Assembly (NCBI GenBank): GCA_021831565.1 | Contig: JAKBMM010000007.1 | Location: forward strand, 1 to 64,000 | DNA from: Planctomycetota bacterium | GTDB taxonomy: Bacteria; Planctomycetota; Phycisphaerae; WQYP01 | Reading direction: 5' to 3' | DNA: 64,000 nucleotides | Shown: positions 1 to 11,835 of the stretch, one piece after another | Layout of the letters: each line of letters starts with the position of its first letter | Position numbering within the stretch: position 1 is the stretch's first letter | Position numbers and translations under genes: made by a program | Notes under the pieces: generated by a model | What the model was told of the DNA's origin: nothing | Databases searched by the model: none | What the model saw: the letters and a program-made list of their open reading frames with translations, nothing else

Positions 1-997
<997 letters not shown>

Positions 998-1535
998 AAT
1001 GCTGTTTTTCCGGCTCTTGCGCCTTGCGGCGCTTTCGCCGGATATGTGCATATTTGAAGGTTCGCCTATTGGCAAGACCTATTGAATCAACCCCGTGTGA
1101 GCGGGATTCTTTCAACCCGTCGGACTCCGTTCCCCGGCTAAGGAAAACAGTACCCAACGGTACTTTCAGGTTTCTCAAAGTGACTTGGCTCTTGCCCCGG
1201 ACGAAGGGAGTCCGTCCGAGGCAGAACTAATCGACTAACACACGAGAGATGCCTGATTGATGCGCCTGTTGCGGCGCCTCACTTCATGACGCAGGCCGGG
1301 ACCGCTTACGCCCTCTTGCGAGAGCCATTGTGTGCTTGCGGCCAACAGCCTGCCACATCCTCGTGGCGTCCTAACCATGTTTACTTGTCAAAGAGCAAAG
1401 TATTCTACCCGGCTTTACCGGCTCTTCCCGTTCTTATTCGGAATACCGGCCCCAGCCGTCGCCATCACCACGGTATCTTCTTCGGAAGCCAGGTGCTGCG
1501 CCCCGGGAGATAATAGTCCCCAACCGGGACATTGC

Positions 1536-1563
1536 ATGATAGCGAGTATTTAGTTTTTGTCAA
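1536..1563 (-). promoter_or_regulatory. Candidate sigma70-type rRNA promoter (TTGACA - 16 bp - TATCAT)
   Basis: Reverse complement of 1536-1563 reads TTGACA AAAACTAAATACTCGC TATCAT, oriented toward the 16S gene. Confidence 0.65.
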
Positions 1564-1884
1564 GCGCGCCGACTGAAAAAATTTTTCGCCGCCTTAGGCG
1601 CGTTGCCTTTCAGCCCTGGCGACCCGTGCCCGACCAACTGAAAGAACATTGCCATAAACGATCCCGGCGGACCAGCCCAGGCAACATCCTTATATATAGC
1701 CGGCCGCCGGATTAAAAGCAAGTGAGAAAAAACAGAATGGGCCATTGCAATGGCGAAAGGGTCGGCATAACATTCATAAAATCAATCTCCCGGATGAACC
1801 GGTCCGAGAGAAGCCCGGGGCGTACGTCGCGAGTTACCGGTATTCCTGCGCCAGGCGTTGGTCGCGATTTATTGGAGCCATATC

Positions 1885-3399
1885 ATGACTCAAATGAACC
1901 CACAACAAGACGTTTCCAGCCAGGCGCTGGAGCAACCACCCACGGCGGTGGTACCGGCGGATGAAGCCTCTGAAAAAGATGCGAAATCCGATACCGAAGT
2001 CGCCGTGACTCTTGAAACTCTCAATTCAGTGAGCAAGCGGCTTACCATCCGCATCCCGGAAGAGAAAATCCGCCGGCAATATGCGGCTGTTCTCAAACGG
2101 GCGCAGAACGAGACGACGATACCGGGCTTCCGCCGCGGACGTGTGCCGCCCCGCCTGCTGGAAAAGAGGCTCGGCGTGGCTCTGCGCGAGGATGTCCGGA
2201 ACCGGCTGGTATCGGAAGCCATCGAAAACGCGGTCAAAGAGCACGCCCTCAAACCGGTAGGTGAACCGCGGACGGATCCGCCGAAGATTGAACTGCCCGA
2301 TCACGGACCGCTGGATTTTGCGGTCGAGATGGAGGTGGCGCCGGAGTTTCCACTGCCCGACCTGACCCAGTTTGAAATCACCAAGCCGCTTCTTGAGGCC
2401 ACGAACGAGCGCTTCGAGTTGGCGCTGGAACACCTGCGCCGCAATCTGGGCCATTGGGAGGATTCTCCCTCTCCAGCGGCGAACGACGATCGTGTAGTCG
2501 CCGACATGCGGATCACCGGCGAAGACGGCGCTCTGCTGGGAACGCACAACAATGTGATTCTGCCGGTGCAAGCCGGAACCATCGCCGGGATTCGTTTTGA
2601 CGACCTGGCCGAACGCTTGAACGGCGCCCGGCCCGGGGCGGAAATCCAACTGGCGGGAACCGTTCCGAACGATCACATCCAGGAAAATATCCGCGGTCGC
2701 AAGCTCGCCATCGCGCTGACCATCAAGCAGGTGCAACGGCTTAAGGTGCCGGAACTCAATGACGAAATGGCGCGGGAAAATGGTTTTGACTCATTGGAAG
2801 ATATGCATAACTCTATGCGCCAGGCGCTGCAGGAACGACTTGCCGCGCAGATTGCGCAGATTATGCGCGATCAGATGAGCAACCAGTTGCTGGAAAAAAT
2901 TCCCCTGCAGGTGCCGCCCCTGCTGGCCAGCCGGTTGGTCCAGTTTATCGTCCGCCGGCGCGCGGCCGCGCTGGTGCAGCGCGGCGTGCCGCCCGCCGAA
3001 GTGCACAAGCGAATCCAGAATATTGCCGATATGTCTATTTCTGAAGCGCTGCTCGAGCTGACGATGTTTTTCATTCTCTCCCGGCTGGCGGAGCAATTCG
3101 ATATTGACGTCGGAGAGGACGAGATCCATGCGGAGGTCGCCTCGCTGGCCGCGGTCAATGGCCAAAGGCCCGAGAAGCTGCGGCAGGAACTGCTCGAACA
3201 CGGGCAGTTGGAAACACTTGCTATTCAGATTCGCGACCGCAAGGTTCTGGATCGCCTCGTTTCGCAAAGCAAGGTGAGGGAAGTGGATGAAGAACAATGG
3301 ACGCGGGAGGTCAAAGAGCGACGGGAAAAGGCGCAATCCGCCGCGGAGACGGCGAGCTCGGCGCCGGATTCGCCGGCATCGGACCCGAATGCGACATAA
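1885..3399 (+). CDS. tig: Trigger factor (peptidyl-prolyl isomerase chaperone)
   Basis: N-terminal ribosome-binding motif ...IPGFRRGRVPPRLLEKRLG and the trigger factor domain layout. ATG at 1885 preferred over the ORF start at 1858. Confidence 0.93.
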   Translation: MTQMNPQQDVSSQALEQPPTAVVPADEASEKDAKSDTEVAVTLETLNSVSKRLTIRIPEEKIRRQYAAVLKRAQNETTIPGFRRGRVPPRLLEKRLGVALREDVRNRLVSEAIENAVKEHALKPVGEPRTDPPKIELPDHGPLDFAVEMEVAPEFPLPDLTQFEITKPLLEATNERFELALEHLRRNLGHWEDSPSPAANDDRVVADMRITGEDGALLGTHNNVILPVQAGTIAGIRFDDLAERLNGARPGAEIQLAGTVPNDHIQENIRGRKLAIALTIKQVQRLKVPELNDEMARENGFDSLEDMHNSMRQALQERLAAQIAQIMRDQMSNQLLEKIPLQVPPLLASRLVQFIVRRRAAALVQRGVPPAEVHKRIQNIADMSISEALLELTMFFILSRLAEQFDIDVGEDEIHAEVASLAAVNGQRPEKLRQELLEHGQLETLAIQIRDRKVLDRLVSQSKVREVDEEQWTREVKERREKAQSAAETASSAPDSPASDPNAT

Positions 3400-3610
3400 T
3401 CGCCGACTTTCAAACCCGATAGTCCTCGGGCGAAGATCATGGAGCTTGGGCGGCATGGCAATTTTTTCGGCCGGCCTGCCGGTAGGCAGCTAGCCACCGA
3501 AGAAGCCGAGCGGTGCACGGCAGGTCGTATTTGGCGGTAACCTTTCTGTTGCCGGTTCTCCACGGCTGCTTCTGAAAAAATTGCCGGACCGGGCCTGGAA
3601 GTAGGCGAAT

Positions 3611-4129
3611 ATGGCGATGGCGGTGCGGTGTCACCACTGCAGTAGCGTGCTTGACCTGGATGATGGCTTCCGCGGCGGAGTATGCCGGTGCCACAAATGC
3701 GGCACATTGCTTCGTGTTCCCGGAGACCCCGATAGCCTTCGGGATTCACCGGTTCGTAAGAAACGCCCCGCAGAGCCGGGCGCCGCGGAACCTAACGTTT
3801 CTCGTCCCCGATCGTCGGTTGAAGTTCCTGGTCTGTCCCGCAAGACATTGAGCGCCGACTCGTCGCAATCGTCCCGATCTGCGGAAACTCCCCGCGGCAG
3901 TCCTCAGAGCGGTCGGGACTTATCCTCCCGTGCCCGCCCATCGGCGCCGCCGAAATCTCCAATTATCTCCGGCTCCACCCGCGGCGAACTCCCGCGGCCC
4001 ACCGTCGGTGATGGCGCCAGAACCGCCAAAATGAACAAGATACTCGTCTGGATTTTTATCGCTGTGGCGGCACTCTTGATCCTTGTGGTGGGTCTTATTA
4101 TTTTCGCCGCATTCGCCCACCGCCCGTAA
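3611..4129 (+). CDS. Zinc-ribbon membrane protein, function unknown
   Basis: N-terminal CHHC...CRCHKCG zinc ribbon, low-complexity linker, C-terminal transmembrane helix. Confidence 0.6.
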   Translation: MAMAVRCHHCSSVLDLDDGFRGGVCRCHKCGTLLRVPGDPDSLRDSPVRKKRPAEPGAAEPNVSRPRSSVEVPGLSRKTLSADSSQSSRSAETPRGSPQSGRDLSSRARPSAPPKSPIISGSTRGELPRPTVGDGARTAKMNKILVWIFIAVAALLILVVGLIIFAAFAHRP

Positions 4130-4273
4130 CACCGCGCCCGGCACGCCGCGATTCGGGAATATATCCTAACGAATTGCTATCCGACCATACCGACAACCAT
4201 CAGGACCGATCTTCCACCCGCCAACCATGGGCCGCAAGATGGACCGGGACCAACGAAAACGGCGGCGGGGGAA

Positions 4274-5014
4274 TCAGAATGTCGCCAGGAGTGTGATGAA
4301 AATGAACAGCCACACAATATCGAGAAAGTGCCAGTATATCGCGCAGTAACGCACCCCCGGGTAGTAATTTCGGTGATAGGCGCCGCGAAACGCTTTGATG
4401 TTTACGACGCTCAGCGGAATCAGGCCGCCGATCACGTGCAGCGCGTGCAGTATGGTAAAGGTATAAAACAGCACCAGCAGATCGTTACGCTCAACCACGG
4501 GTGCGTTAACCCGCCGCAGACCGCCCACGCGAGAAAGCCGGGGATATCGAAGCGCGGCCAGAGCATGTTCGGCGCGTCCCAGCGCGCCGTAGAGCGTAAG
4601 CCAGTTGAAAAACTGGATCACAAGAAAGGCCAGCCCCAGCGCCAACGTGAGAACCAGAGCCGTTTGAAGCTGCCGCTGGCGATCCTTGCGCACAGCATGT
4701 ATGGCGAAATGAATCGCAACACTGCTGGCCAGGAGAACGAAAGTGCTCAGCCAGAGGCCGGGCGGCAAATGAACCGAGACCGGGATGGGAAAACCGCTGC
4801 GGAAAACCAGGTAACCAACCAGACTGGCGCCAAAAAGCATGGATAGAGAGAGCACCAGCAGCGAAATGCCCAGCGTACCGGCGCCGGCGATATAAACAGA
4901 CCGGGGACGCCCGACGGATATGTTCCGGGCGGCGTCACCGGAGGATGCGGGGGGATCGGCGGGTGGAATCATTTTTCTCGGTTTCGTCAAACTACAGTCA
5001 TGGATTATAATCAT
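4274..5014 (-). CDS. Cytochrome c oxidase subunit III-like protein (second copy)
   Basis: Multi-helix protein with C-terminal ...LHALHVIGGLIPL...YCAIYWHFLDIVWLFIFITLL typical of heme-copper oxidase subunit III. ATG at 5014 (ORF extends to 5026 via TTG). Confidence 0.8.
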   Translation of the reverse strand: MIIIHDCSLTKPRKMIPPADPPASSGDAARNISVGRPRSVYIAGAGTLGISLLVLSLSMLFGASLVGYLVFRSGFPIPVSVHLPPGLWLSTFVLLASSVAIHFAIHAVRKDRQRQLQTALVLTLALGLAFLVIQFFNWLTLYGALGRAEHALAALRYPRLSRVGGLRRVNAPVVERNDLLVLFYTFTILHALHVIGGLIPLSVVNIKAFRGAYHRNYYPGVRYCAIYWHFLDIVWLFIFITLLATF

Positions 5015-5025
5015 TAAATGGTGCA

Positions 5026-5625
5026 ATGATGACCGTGATCACGGGGCCGTTTTCGCCGCAACGGATGGTTCATGCCGTGGAAAAAGTCCGCCAGCGTCTG
5101 TTCCGTACCGCCGCCGCGCTCCAGGCCGCCAATGTTCCTTACGCCATCGTCGGCGGCAACGCCGTGGCCCTGTGGGTTTCCCGCGTTGATGAATCCGCCG
5201 TGCGCAATACCCAAGATGTCGATGTTCTGGTCCGCCGGGAGGATTTCCCGGCCGCCACCGCCGCTCTGGAAGCCGCTGGATTCATTCACCGCCACATTGC
5301 CGGAATCGATATATTTCTCGACGGTACTGATGCCCGGCCGCACGATGCCGTGCATATTATTTTCGCCAATGAAAAAATGCGCCCCGACGAACCCCTGGCA
5401 AATCCCGACGTCACGGAATCCGAAGAAAGTCCGGGCGCCCCCGGGTACCGCGTATTATCCCTGGAGGCCCTGGTGCGCATCAAGCTGACCGCTTTCCGCG
5501 ACAAAGATCGCACGCACTTGCGCGACTTGATCCACAACGGCCTGCTCGACGACGGGTGGCTTACCAAACTTCATCCGGTGCTGTCCGAGCGCCTCGGCCA
5601 TTTGCTCAATACGCCTGAAGGCTAA
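5026..5625 (+). CDS. Nucleotidyltransferase-fold protein (AbiEii/minimal nucleotidyltransferase-like)
   Basis: VPYAIVGGNAVALW...NTQDVDVLVRREDF matches GG...h(D)xD nucleotidyltransferase motifs. Confidence 0.65.
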   Translation: MMTVITGPFSPQRMVHAVEKVRQRLFRTAAALQAANVPYAIVGGNAVALWVSRVDESAVRNTQDVDVLVRREDFPAATAALEAAGFIHRHIAGIDIFLDGTDARPHDAVHIIFANEKMRPDEPLANPDVTESEESPGAPGYRVLSLEALVRIKLTAFRDKDRTHLRDLIHNGLLDDGWLTKLHPVLSERLGHLLNTPEG

Positions 5626-5639
5626 AATCCGCTCCCGTA

Positions 5640-6059
5640 TTATTGCGGCGCGGGCGGGGGTCGCGCCGGCGCGTGGGAAACTTCGTGTTGGAGCGCTTTG
5701 ACCATCCCAGGCGCTTCGCCGGGAATGAATTGTGAACGATACGCCATCGTGTCGGTGAGGGAAAAACTTATGAACAAGGTGATAAAAAGCAGCGTCAGCA
5801 GCAGCACCGCCACGTTGAACAGATGATCATAGCGTAAATGCATGAAATACATGGCGGAAACAACGGCCATGGCCGAAGCGATCGCCAAAGCCACCGGCAC
5901 ATCGGCTTGGCCAAGGCTCACACCGCCGAGAAAGGCGTTGAGCAGCGCCATGAGACACAGGAACACCCAGACACCCAAGAGCATTCGGACTGACATTATG
6001 TGCGAACGCGCCGGCGCCAGGGGGGGCGTGGACTGGTTGGAGGAAGCGTCATGATTCAA
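5640..6059 (-). CDS. Prokaryotic cytochrome c oxidase subunit IV-like protein
   Basis: Three predicted TM helices with AMAVVSAMYFMHLRYD-type motif; position after subunit III. Confidence 0.75.
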   Translation of the reverse strand: MNHDASSNQSTPPLAPARSHIMSVRMLLGVWVFLCLMALLNAFLGGVSLGQADVPVALAIASAMAVVSAMYFMHLRYDHLFNVAVLLLTLLFITLFISFSLTDTMAYRSQFIPGEAPGMVKALQHEVSHAPARPPPAPQ

Positions 6060-6075
6060 GGTTTATTCTCCGCAA

Positions 6076-6957
6076 TCAATGGATCAGATATAGCAGGGGA
6101 AACAGAAACATCCAGATCATGTCCACCAGCCCCCAGTACATGCCGATCAGATCAACGGGGGTGTAATACCCCGGACCGAAATCGCCGCGTATGGCGCGAA
6201 TCAACAGCCAAGTGATGAGAATAACACCCACCAACACGTGCAAGCTGTGCAGACCGGTCATAAGGTAGTAAATGCTGAAAAACAATTGTACGTTCGCCGG
6301 CTGGCCATACGGAGAGGCGATCGCCACGATCTTTTCTTGAGGCGCGGCTCCGGAGGGTCCCGGCGACGCCGGCGCGATGTCGGAATGCGAAACGATGAAC
6401 CCCACTTTGCCTAGTTGATCCAGACGTGTCCATCCAGGAGATTCAGCGGGTTTTGCTCTAACTTTCGGTGGCATCATGCTCAAAATAGGAGTCAGCGGCT
6501 TTCCGTGCGGGCCGCGCGTAGGGTTGTAGTCCAAACCCCAGAGCAGTTTTTGCCGGTAATTGGTGAAGTATTCATAGCCGTGGAGTCCTAAAAATCCCAG
6601 TCCTCCGCATATAGTCAAAAAAAGGCAGATGGCCAGACCTATTTTTTTTCCGGTCTGGGCGAAACGAACCGCCAGCGCCATGGTCAAGCCGCTGGTAAGA
6701 AGAATCAGGGTGTTCGCCAAGCCGGAAGGCATGTCGAGATATTGGCTGGCATAGCGGAACACTTCCGGGTGCAAAGCGCGATAGACGGCATAAGCGCAAA
6801 ACAGGCCGCTGAATAAAAGCAATTCCGTGGTCAGAAACAGCCACATGCCGAGTTTTCCGGCGTCAAATTGCTGCTGGGGCGTATCAAAATGATGGGCCAG
6901 ATGCTCACAACCCTGATTTTGCCTCTCGCCGACGGAAGCTGCTTCGCTCATAAACAC
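6076..6957 (-). CDS. ctaE: Cytochrome c oxidase subunit III
   Basis: KLGMWLFLTTELLLFSGLFCAYAVYRALHPEVF...YYLMTGLHSLHVLVGV...MYWGLVDMIWMFLFPLLYL. Confidence 0.92.
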   Translation of the reverse strand: MFMSEAASVGERQNQGCEHLAHHFDTPQQQFDAGKLGMWLFLTTELLLFSGLFCAYAVYRALHPEVFRYASQYLDMPSGLANTLILLTSGLTMALAVRFAQTGKKIGLAICLFLTICGGLGFLGLHGYEYFTNYRQKLLWGLDYNPTRGPHGKPLTPILSMMPPKVRAKPAESPGWTRLDQLGKVGFIVSHSDIAPASPGPSGAAPQEKIVAIASPYGQPANVQLFFSIYYLMTGLHSLHVLVGVILITWLLIRAIRGDFGPGYYTPVDLIGMYWGLVDMIWMFLFPLLYLIH

Positions 6958-7037
6958 TCACTTGTTGTAGAAACGGGCCGCCAGCGGCCCACCCAACAAA
7001 ATATTTCCGGCTCAAATCCATCCGCCCCGGCGCCGGA

Positions 7038-8795
<1,758 letters not shown>

Positions 8796-8862
8796 GATGA
8801 TCCTACTCCGAAAAAACGCCCATCGGGGGCTGATTCATCCTCCCCGGGCGGCGCACCCGCCG

Positions 8863-9978
8863 TCATTTCGCGGGCTTGTTCGGCACGGGCGGCCGGGTGG
8901 CCTTGCCGCTCCGGTTACTCAGTGTGTTTATGTACCAGATCAGGGCGTTGAGCTTCCGCTCTTTGGGGTGCGCGGCTCCGGCCAGATCGCTGTAATGGCT
9001 GGGCATGATGTTTGGATAGCCCGCGACCATTTTTCTGCCCGGATACAAAATCGCCTGTTTCAAATAAGCATAGTCAGCCGTTACAACCTGACCGTCGGCC
9101 AGAGTAACTTTTGATCCAGCCAGATTTTTCCATGTCGGTCCCTCGCCTTTGGAACCATTAACGCTATGGCAGCCTTCGCAGCCGAAGGTCACATAAAGTT
9201 TTTCCCCAACTTCGGCCATCGGCACGGGTTTGCCGTTGTGGCGCCATATATCGGCCGCCGCCGCGACGCTCTTGTTGAACTCGAGCGCCGGTTCCACAAT
9301 CACCGGCGCCAGCATGGACGAATGACCGGATCCGCAATATTCCGCGCACTGGAGCATGTATCGTCCCGCGCGCGTCGGCTTGACCCACAGAGTGATGACG
9401 CGTCCGGGAACAACGTCTTTCTGGATACTCAACTGGGGAATCCAGAAGCCGTGCAGCACATCCCGAGACGTCATGGAAAGCTTCACCGGTTTATTCAATG
9501 GAAGATAGAGCTTGTTGGTGACGGCTCCGTTGGGATAGACGAATGTCCAACTCCATTTTTGGGCATGAACGGCGATGTTGTAAGCGCCGGCGGGTGGTGT
9601 GTTCATGTTCATGTAGTATTTAAATCCCAACGCGAAAATCACCATGACGATAATCAACGGAATGACCGTCCAGGTAATCTCCAGTGGCATATTGTGATTG
9701 GGAGCGGGATCAGGTTCCCGCCGACCGGGCCGGCGGCGGTAGTGAATGGCGAAATAGAGGGTTAACACCGTAATAAGAACGGTGAAGAAAACTGCTATCC
9801 CGAAAAACAGGTCCCACAGGAACTGCACCTGCGGACTGAAGGACGAAGCTCCGTGCGGCAGCCAGAGAGCGGCGAGCAGGCCCTGCGGCATCCCGCGGGC
9901 GAAAACGTCAGGCATGTAGGCAAGGGGATTCAAGAGGTTCTCCCCGTTGTAGATTTCCCGCGATGTTTGTATTCCCAA
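8863..9978 (-). CDS. ctaC: Cytochrome c oxidase subunit II with fused C-terminal cytochrome c domain (caa3 type)
   Basis: CuA motif CAEYCGSGHSSM plus C-terminal heme motif CEGCH. Confidence 0.93.
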   Translation of the reverse strand: MGIQTSREIYNGENLLNPLAYMPDVFARGMPQGLLAALWLPHGASSFSPQVQFLWDLFFGIAVFFTVLITVLTLYFAIHYRRRPGRREPDPAPNHNMPLEITWTVIPLIIVMVIFALGFKYYMNMNTPPAGAYNIAVHAQKWSWTFVYPNGAVTNKLYLPLNKPVKLSMTSRDVLHGFWIPQLSIQKDVVPGRVITLWVKPTRAGRYMLQCAEYCGSGHSSMLAPVIVEPALEFNKSVAAAADIWRHNGKPVPMAEVGEKLYVTFGCEGCHSVNGSKGEGPTWKNLAGSKVTLADGQVVTADYAYLKQAILYPGRKMVAGYPNIMPSHYSDLAGAAHPKERKLNALIWYINTLSNRSGKATRPPVPNKPAK

Positions 9979-10889
9979 TAAAACAGCGCCGCGAACATCG
10001 CGGAGAGTCCCAGCACCACGGCCACGCCCAACAACGTCATGACGCGAAGCACCACCGGTGTGTACTGGCCGGTATTTGGATCAAACTGGCAGCACAGCAG
10101 CAAAATTTGATCGAAGACATTGCTGATGCGGTTATCGCCGGCCTGAATCAGGCAAAGCTTAAGCGTGTTCGGATTGTACTTGATGCCGAAGAGGTATTTG
10201 GAAATCCGGCCGCTTGGTGTGCAGATATAAATCGCCGCCGCGTGGTTATACCGATGCAGCGCGGGGTAAAACACATAATGGAAACCGACGGCGGCGGTCA
10301 AAGCCGAGATCGCCGATTCATTCCCGGTTAGAAAATGCCAGTGCGCCCGGGCTCCGGCCTTGTCGCGGCACATGGCGACGTAACTCGCTTTTTTGGCGCG
10401 CGCCGCGGCAGGCGTGTCCGTCGGATCAAAGCTTACGGTAAGCACGTCATAATCCGTACCGATTCGGGCGTTCATGCGGTTGAGCGCATGAACTATTCCG
10501 TTGAGAACATAATTGCACACGCCGGGGCAGCGGAAATAGACGAAATTGAGAATAACCGGCCGGCTTTTGTGAAAATAATCACCCAGGTGGACGAGTTTGC
10601 CGGCACTGTTATGAAATGCCAGGTTCAGCGGCAACCGGGCGCCGGGAGCGGGTGTAATTCCCGCATTTTTTCTTTGGCGCGCGTGTTGGGCGGCGTCTTG
10701 AAGGGTTGCAAATGCACCGGCGCGTACGACTCCGGCGCACGGAATAATTCCCAGAAGCAGAACAACCGCAGTCATGTGAAACCGCCGCTGGCGTCGGCTG
10801 GTAATGAACGCCGGCGGGAACGTCCGCGCCACAAAACGCCGGGCGATCCTAAGATCACAGACCCATCTTGTGAATCGATCCGAAGTCAT
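9930..10889 (-). CDS. SCO1/SenC family copper chaperone
   Basis: RPVILNFVYFRCPGVCNYVLNG (CxxxC) and DVLTVSFDPTDTPAAA; start uncertain. Confidence 0.9.
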   Translation of the reverse strand: MTSDRFTRWVCDLRIARRFVARTFPPAFITSRRQRRFHMTAVVLLLGIIPCAGVVRAGAFATLQDAAQHARQRKNAGITPAPGARLPLNLAFHNSAGKLVHLGDYFHKSRPVILNFVYFRCPGVCNYVLNGIVHALNRMNARIGTDYDVLTVSFDPTDTPAAARAKKASYVAMCRDKAGARAHWHFLTGNESAISALTAAVGFHYVFYPALHRYNHAAAIYICTPSGRISKYLFGIKYNPNTLKLCLIQAGDNRISNVFDQILLLCCQFDPNTGQYTPVVLRVMTLLGVAVVLGLSAMFAALFYWEYKHRGKSTTGRTS

Positions 10890-10960
10890 TCTTCATCCTG
10901 CCCGCGATCCTATTGACCGCCTCCCGTTCATTCTCGGCGCGCCGGGACAACGCCCGGGAA

Positions 10961-11752
10961 TCATCTGGCGGGCTTATTCGGAACGGGCGGTCGGGTGGCC
11001 TTGCTGCTGCGATTGCTCAGTGTATTGATGTACCAGATGATCGCATCGAGTTTGGTCAGGTGCGGATGCCGCGGACCCGCCAGCCGGCTGTAATAAATAT
11101 TCGGCATAATCGGCGGATACCCTTTTACCACCAGCTTGCCCGGGTGCAGAATCATGAATTTCAAGTAGGAATAATTCGCAATTTTGGTTTGGCCGTTAGT
11201 CAAACGCTGCGGGTAGCCAGCGAGATTTTTCCACGTCGGCCCCGCTCCTGGCTGACCGTTGACCGTATGGCAACCATCGCAACCCATCGAATGATACAAC
11301 GTTTCACCCAGCACACTCAGGGGAACGGAGGGTCTTGTCGCCATCGGAGCGGCCGCGGTTCGCGTCACCGACGCTGCGGGAAGAAGAACAGGCGCGGCGC
11401 CGGGTGTATAATCAGCCAATACGATTCGTTGAGCCAACTGAATGCCCACGGTGGCGCGCTGATGTTTTACGCTCACCCAGTGCGGCGCCAGGCGGGCTTC
11501 CTGCCGGGCCTTGACCTGGGCAGCCCAATGTCCGATGCCGGCCATTCGCGCGCGGACCATCTCGTGGCGATAGTGGTGGAAAAAAGCCACCAGCGCCATG
11601 ACCAGAAATACCACCAGCAACGTCGTAAACGAACCGATCAGAAGAATCGGCTGCGCATTGACTTCTGGGTTGGGATCCGCTTGTCCCCCGGGTAGTGGCG
11701 AGGGATTAGAAACGGGGGATGCATAACTGTTTTGCGGTAATTTTTCTTTCAT
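10961..11752 (-). CDS. Membrane-anchored monoheme cytochrome c
   Basis: N-terminal TM helix, heme motif CDGCH, C-terminal domain strongly similar to that of the CoxB homologue. Confidence 0.85.
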   Translation of the reverse strand: MKEKLPQNSYASPVSNPSPLPGGQADPNPEVNAQPILLIGSFTTLLVVFLVMALVAFFHHYRHEMVRARMAGIGHWAAQVKARQEARLAPHWVSVKHQRATVGIQLAQRIVLADYTPGAAPVLLPAASVTRTAAAPMATRPSVPLSVLGETLYHSMGCDGCHTVNGQPGAGPTWKNLAGYPQRLTNGQTKIANYSYLKFMILHPGKLVVKGYPPIMPNIYYSRLAGPRHPHLTKLDAIIWYINTLSNRSSKATRPPVPNKPAR

Positions 11753-11835
11753 AAACGCACCTCGGCTCCTATAAAATACCAGTGGATTATTATAGCATCC
11801 GTCGCAAAAAAAGGCGGCCTTTCTTTTGACGGATT

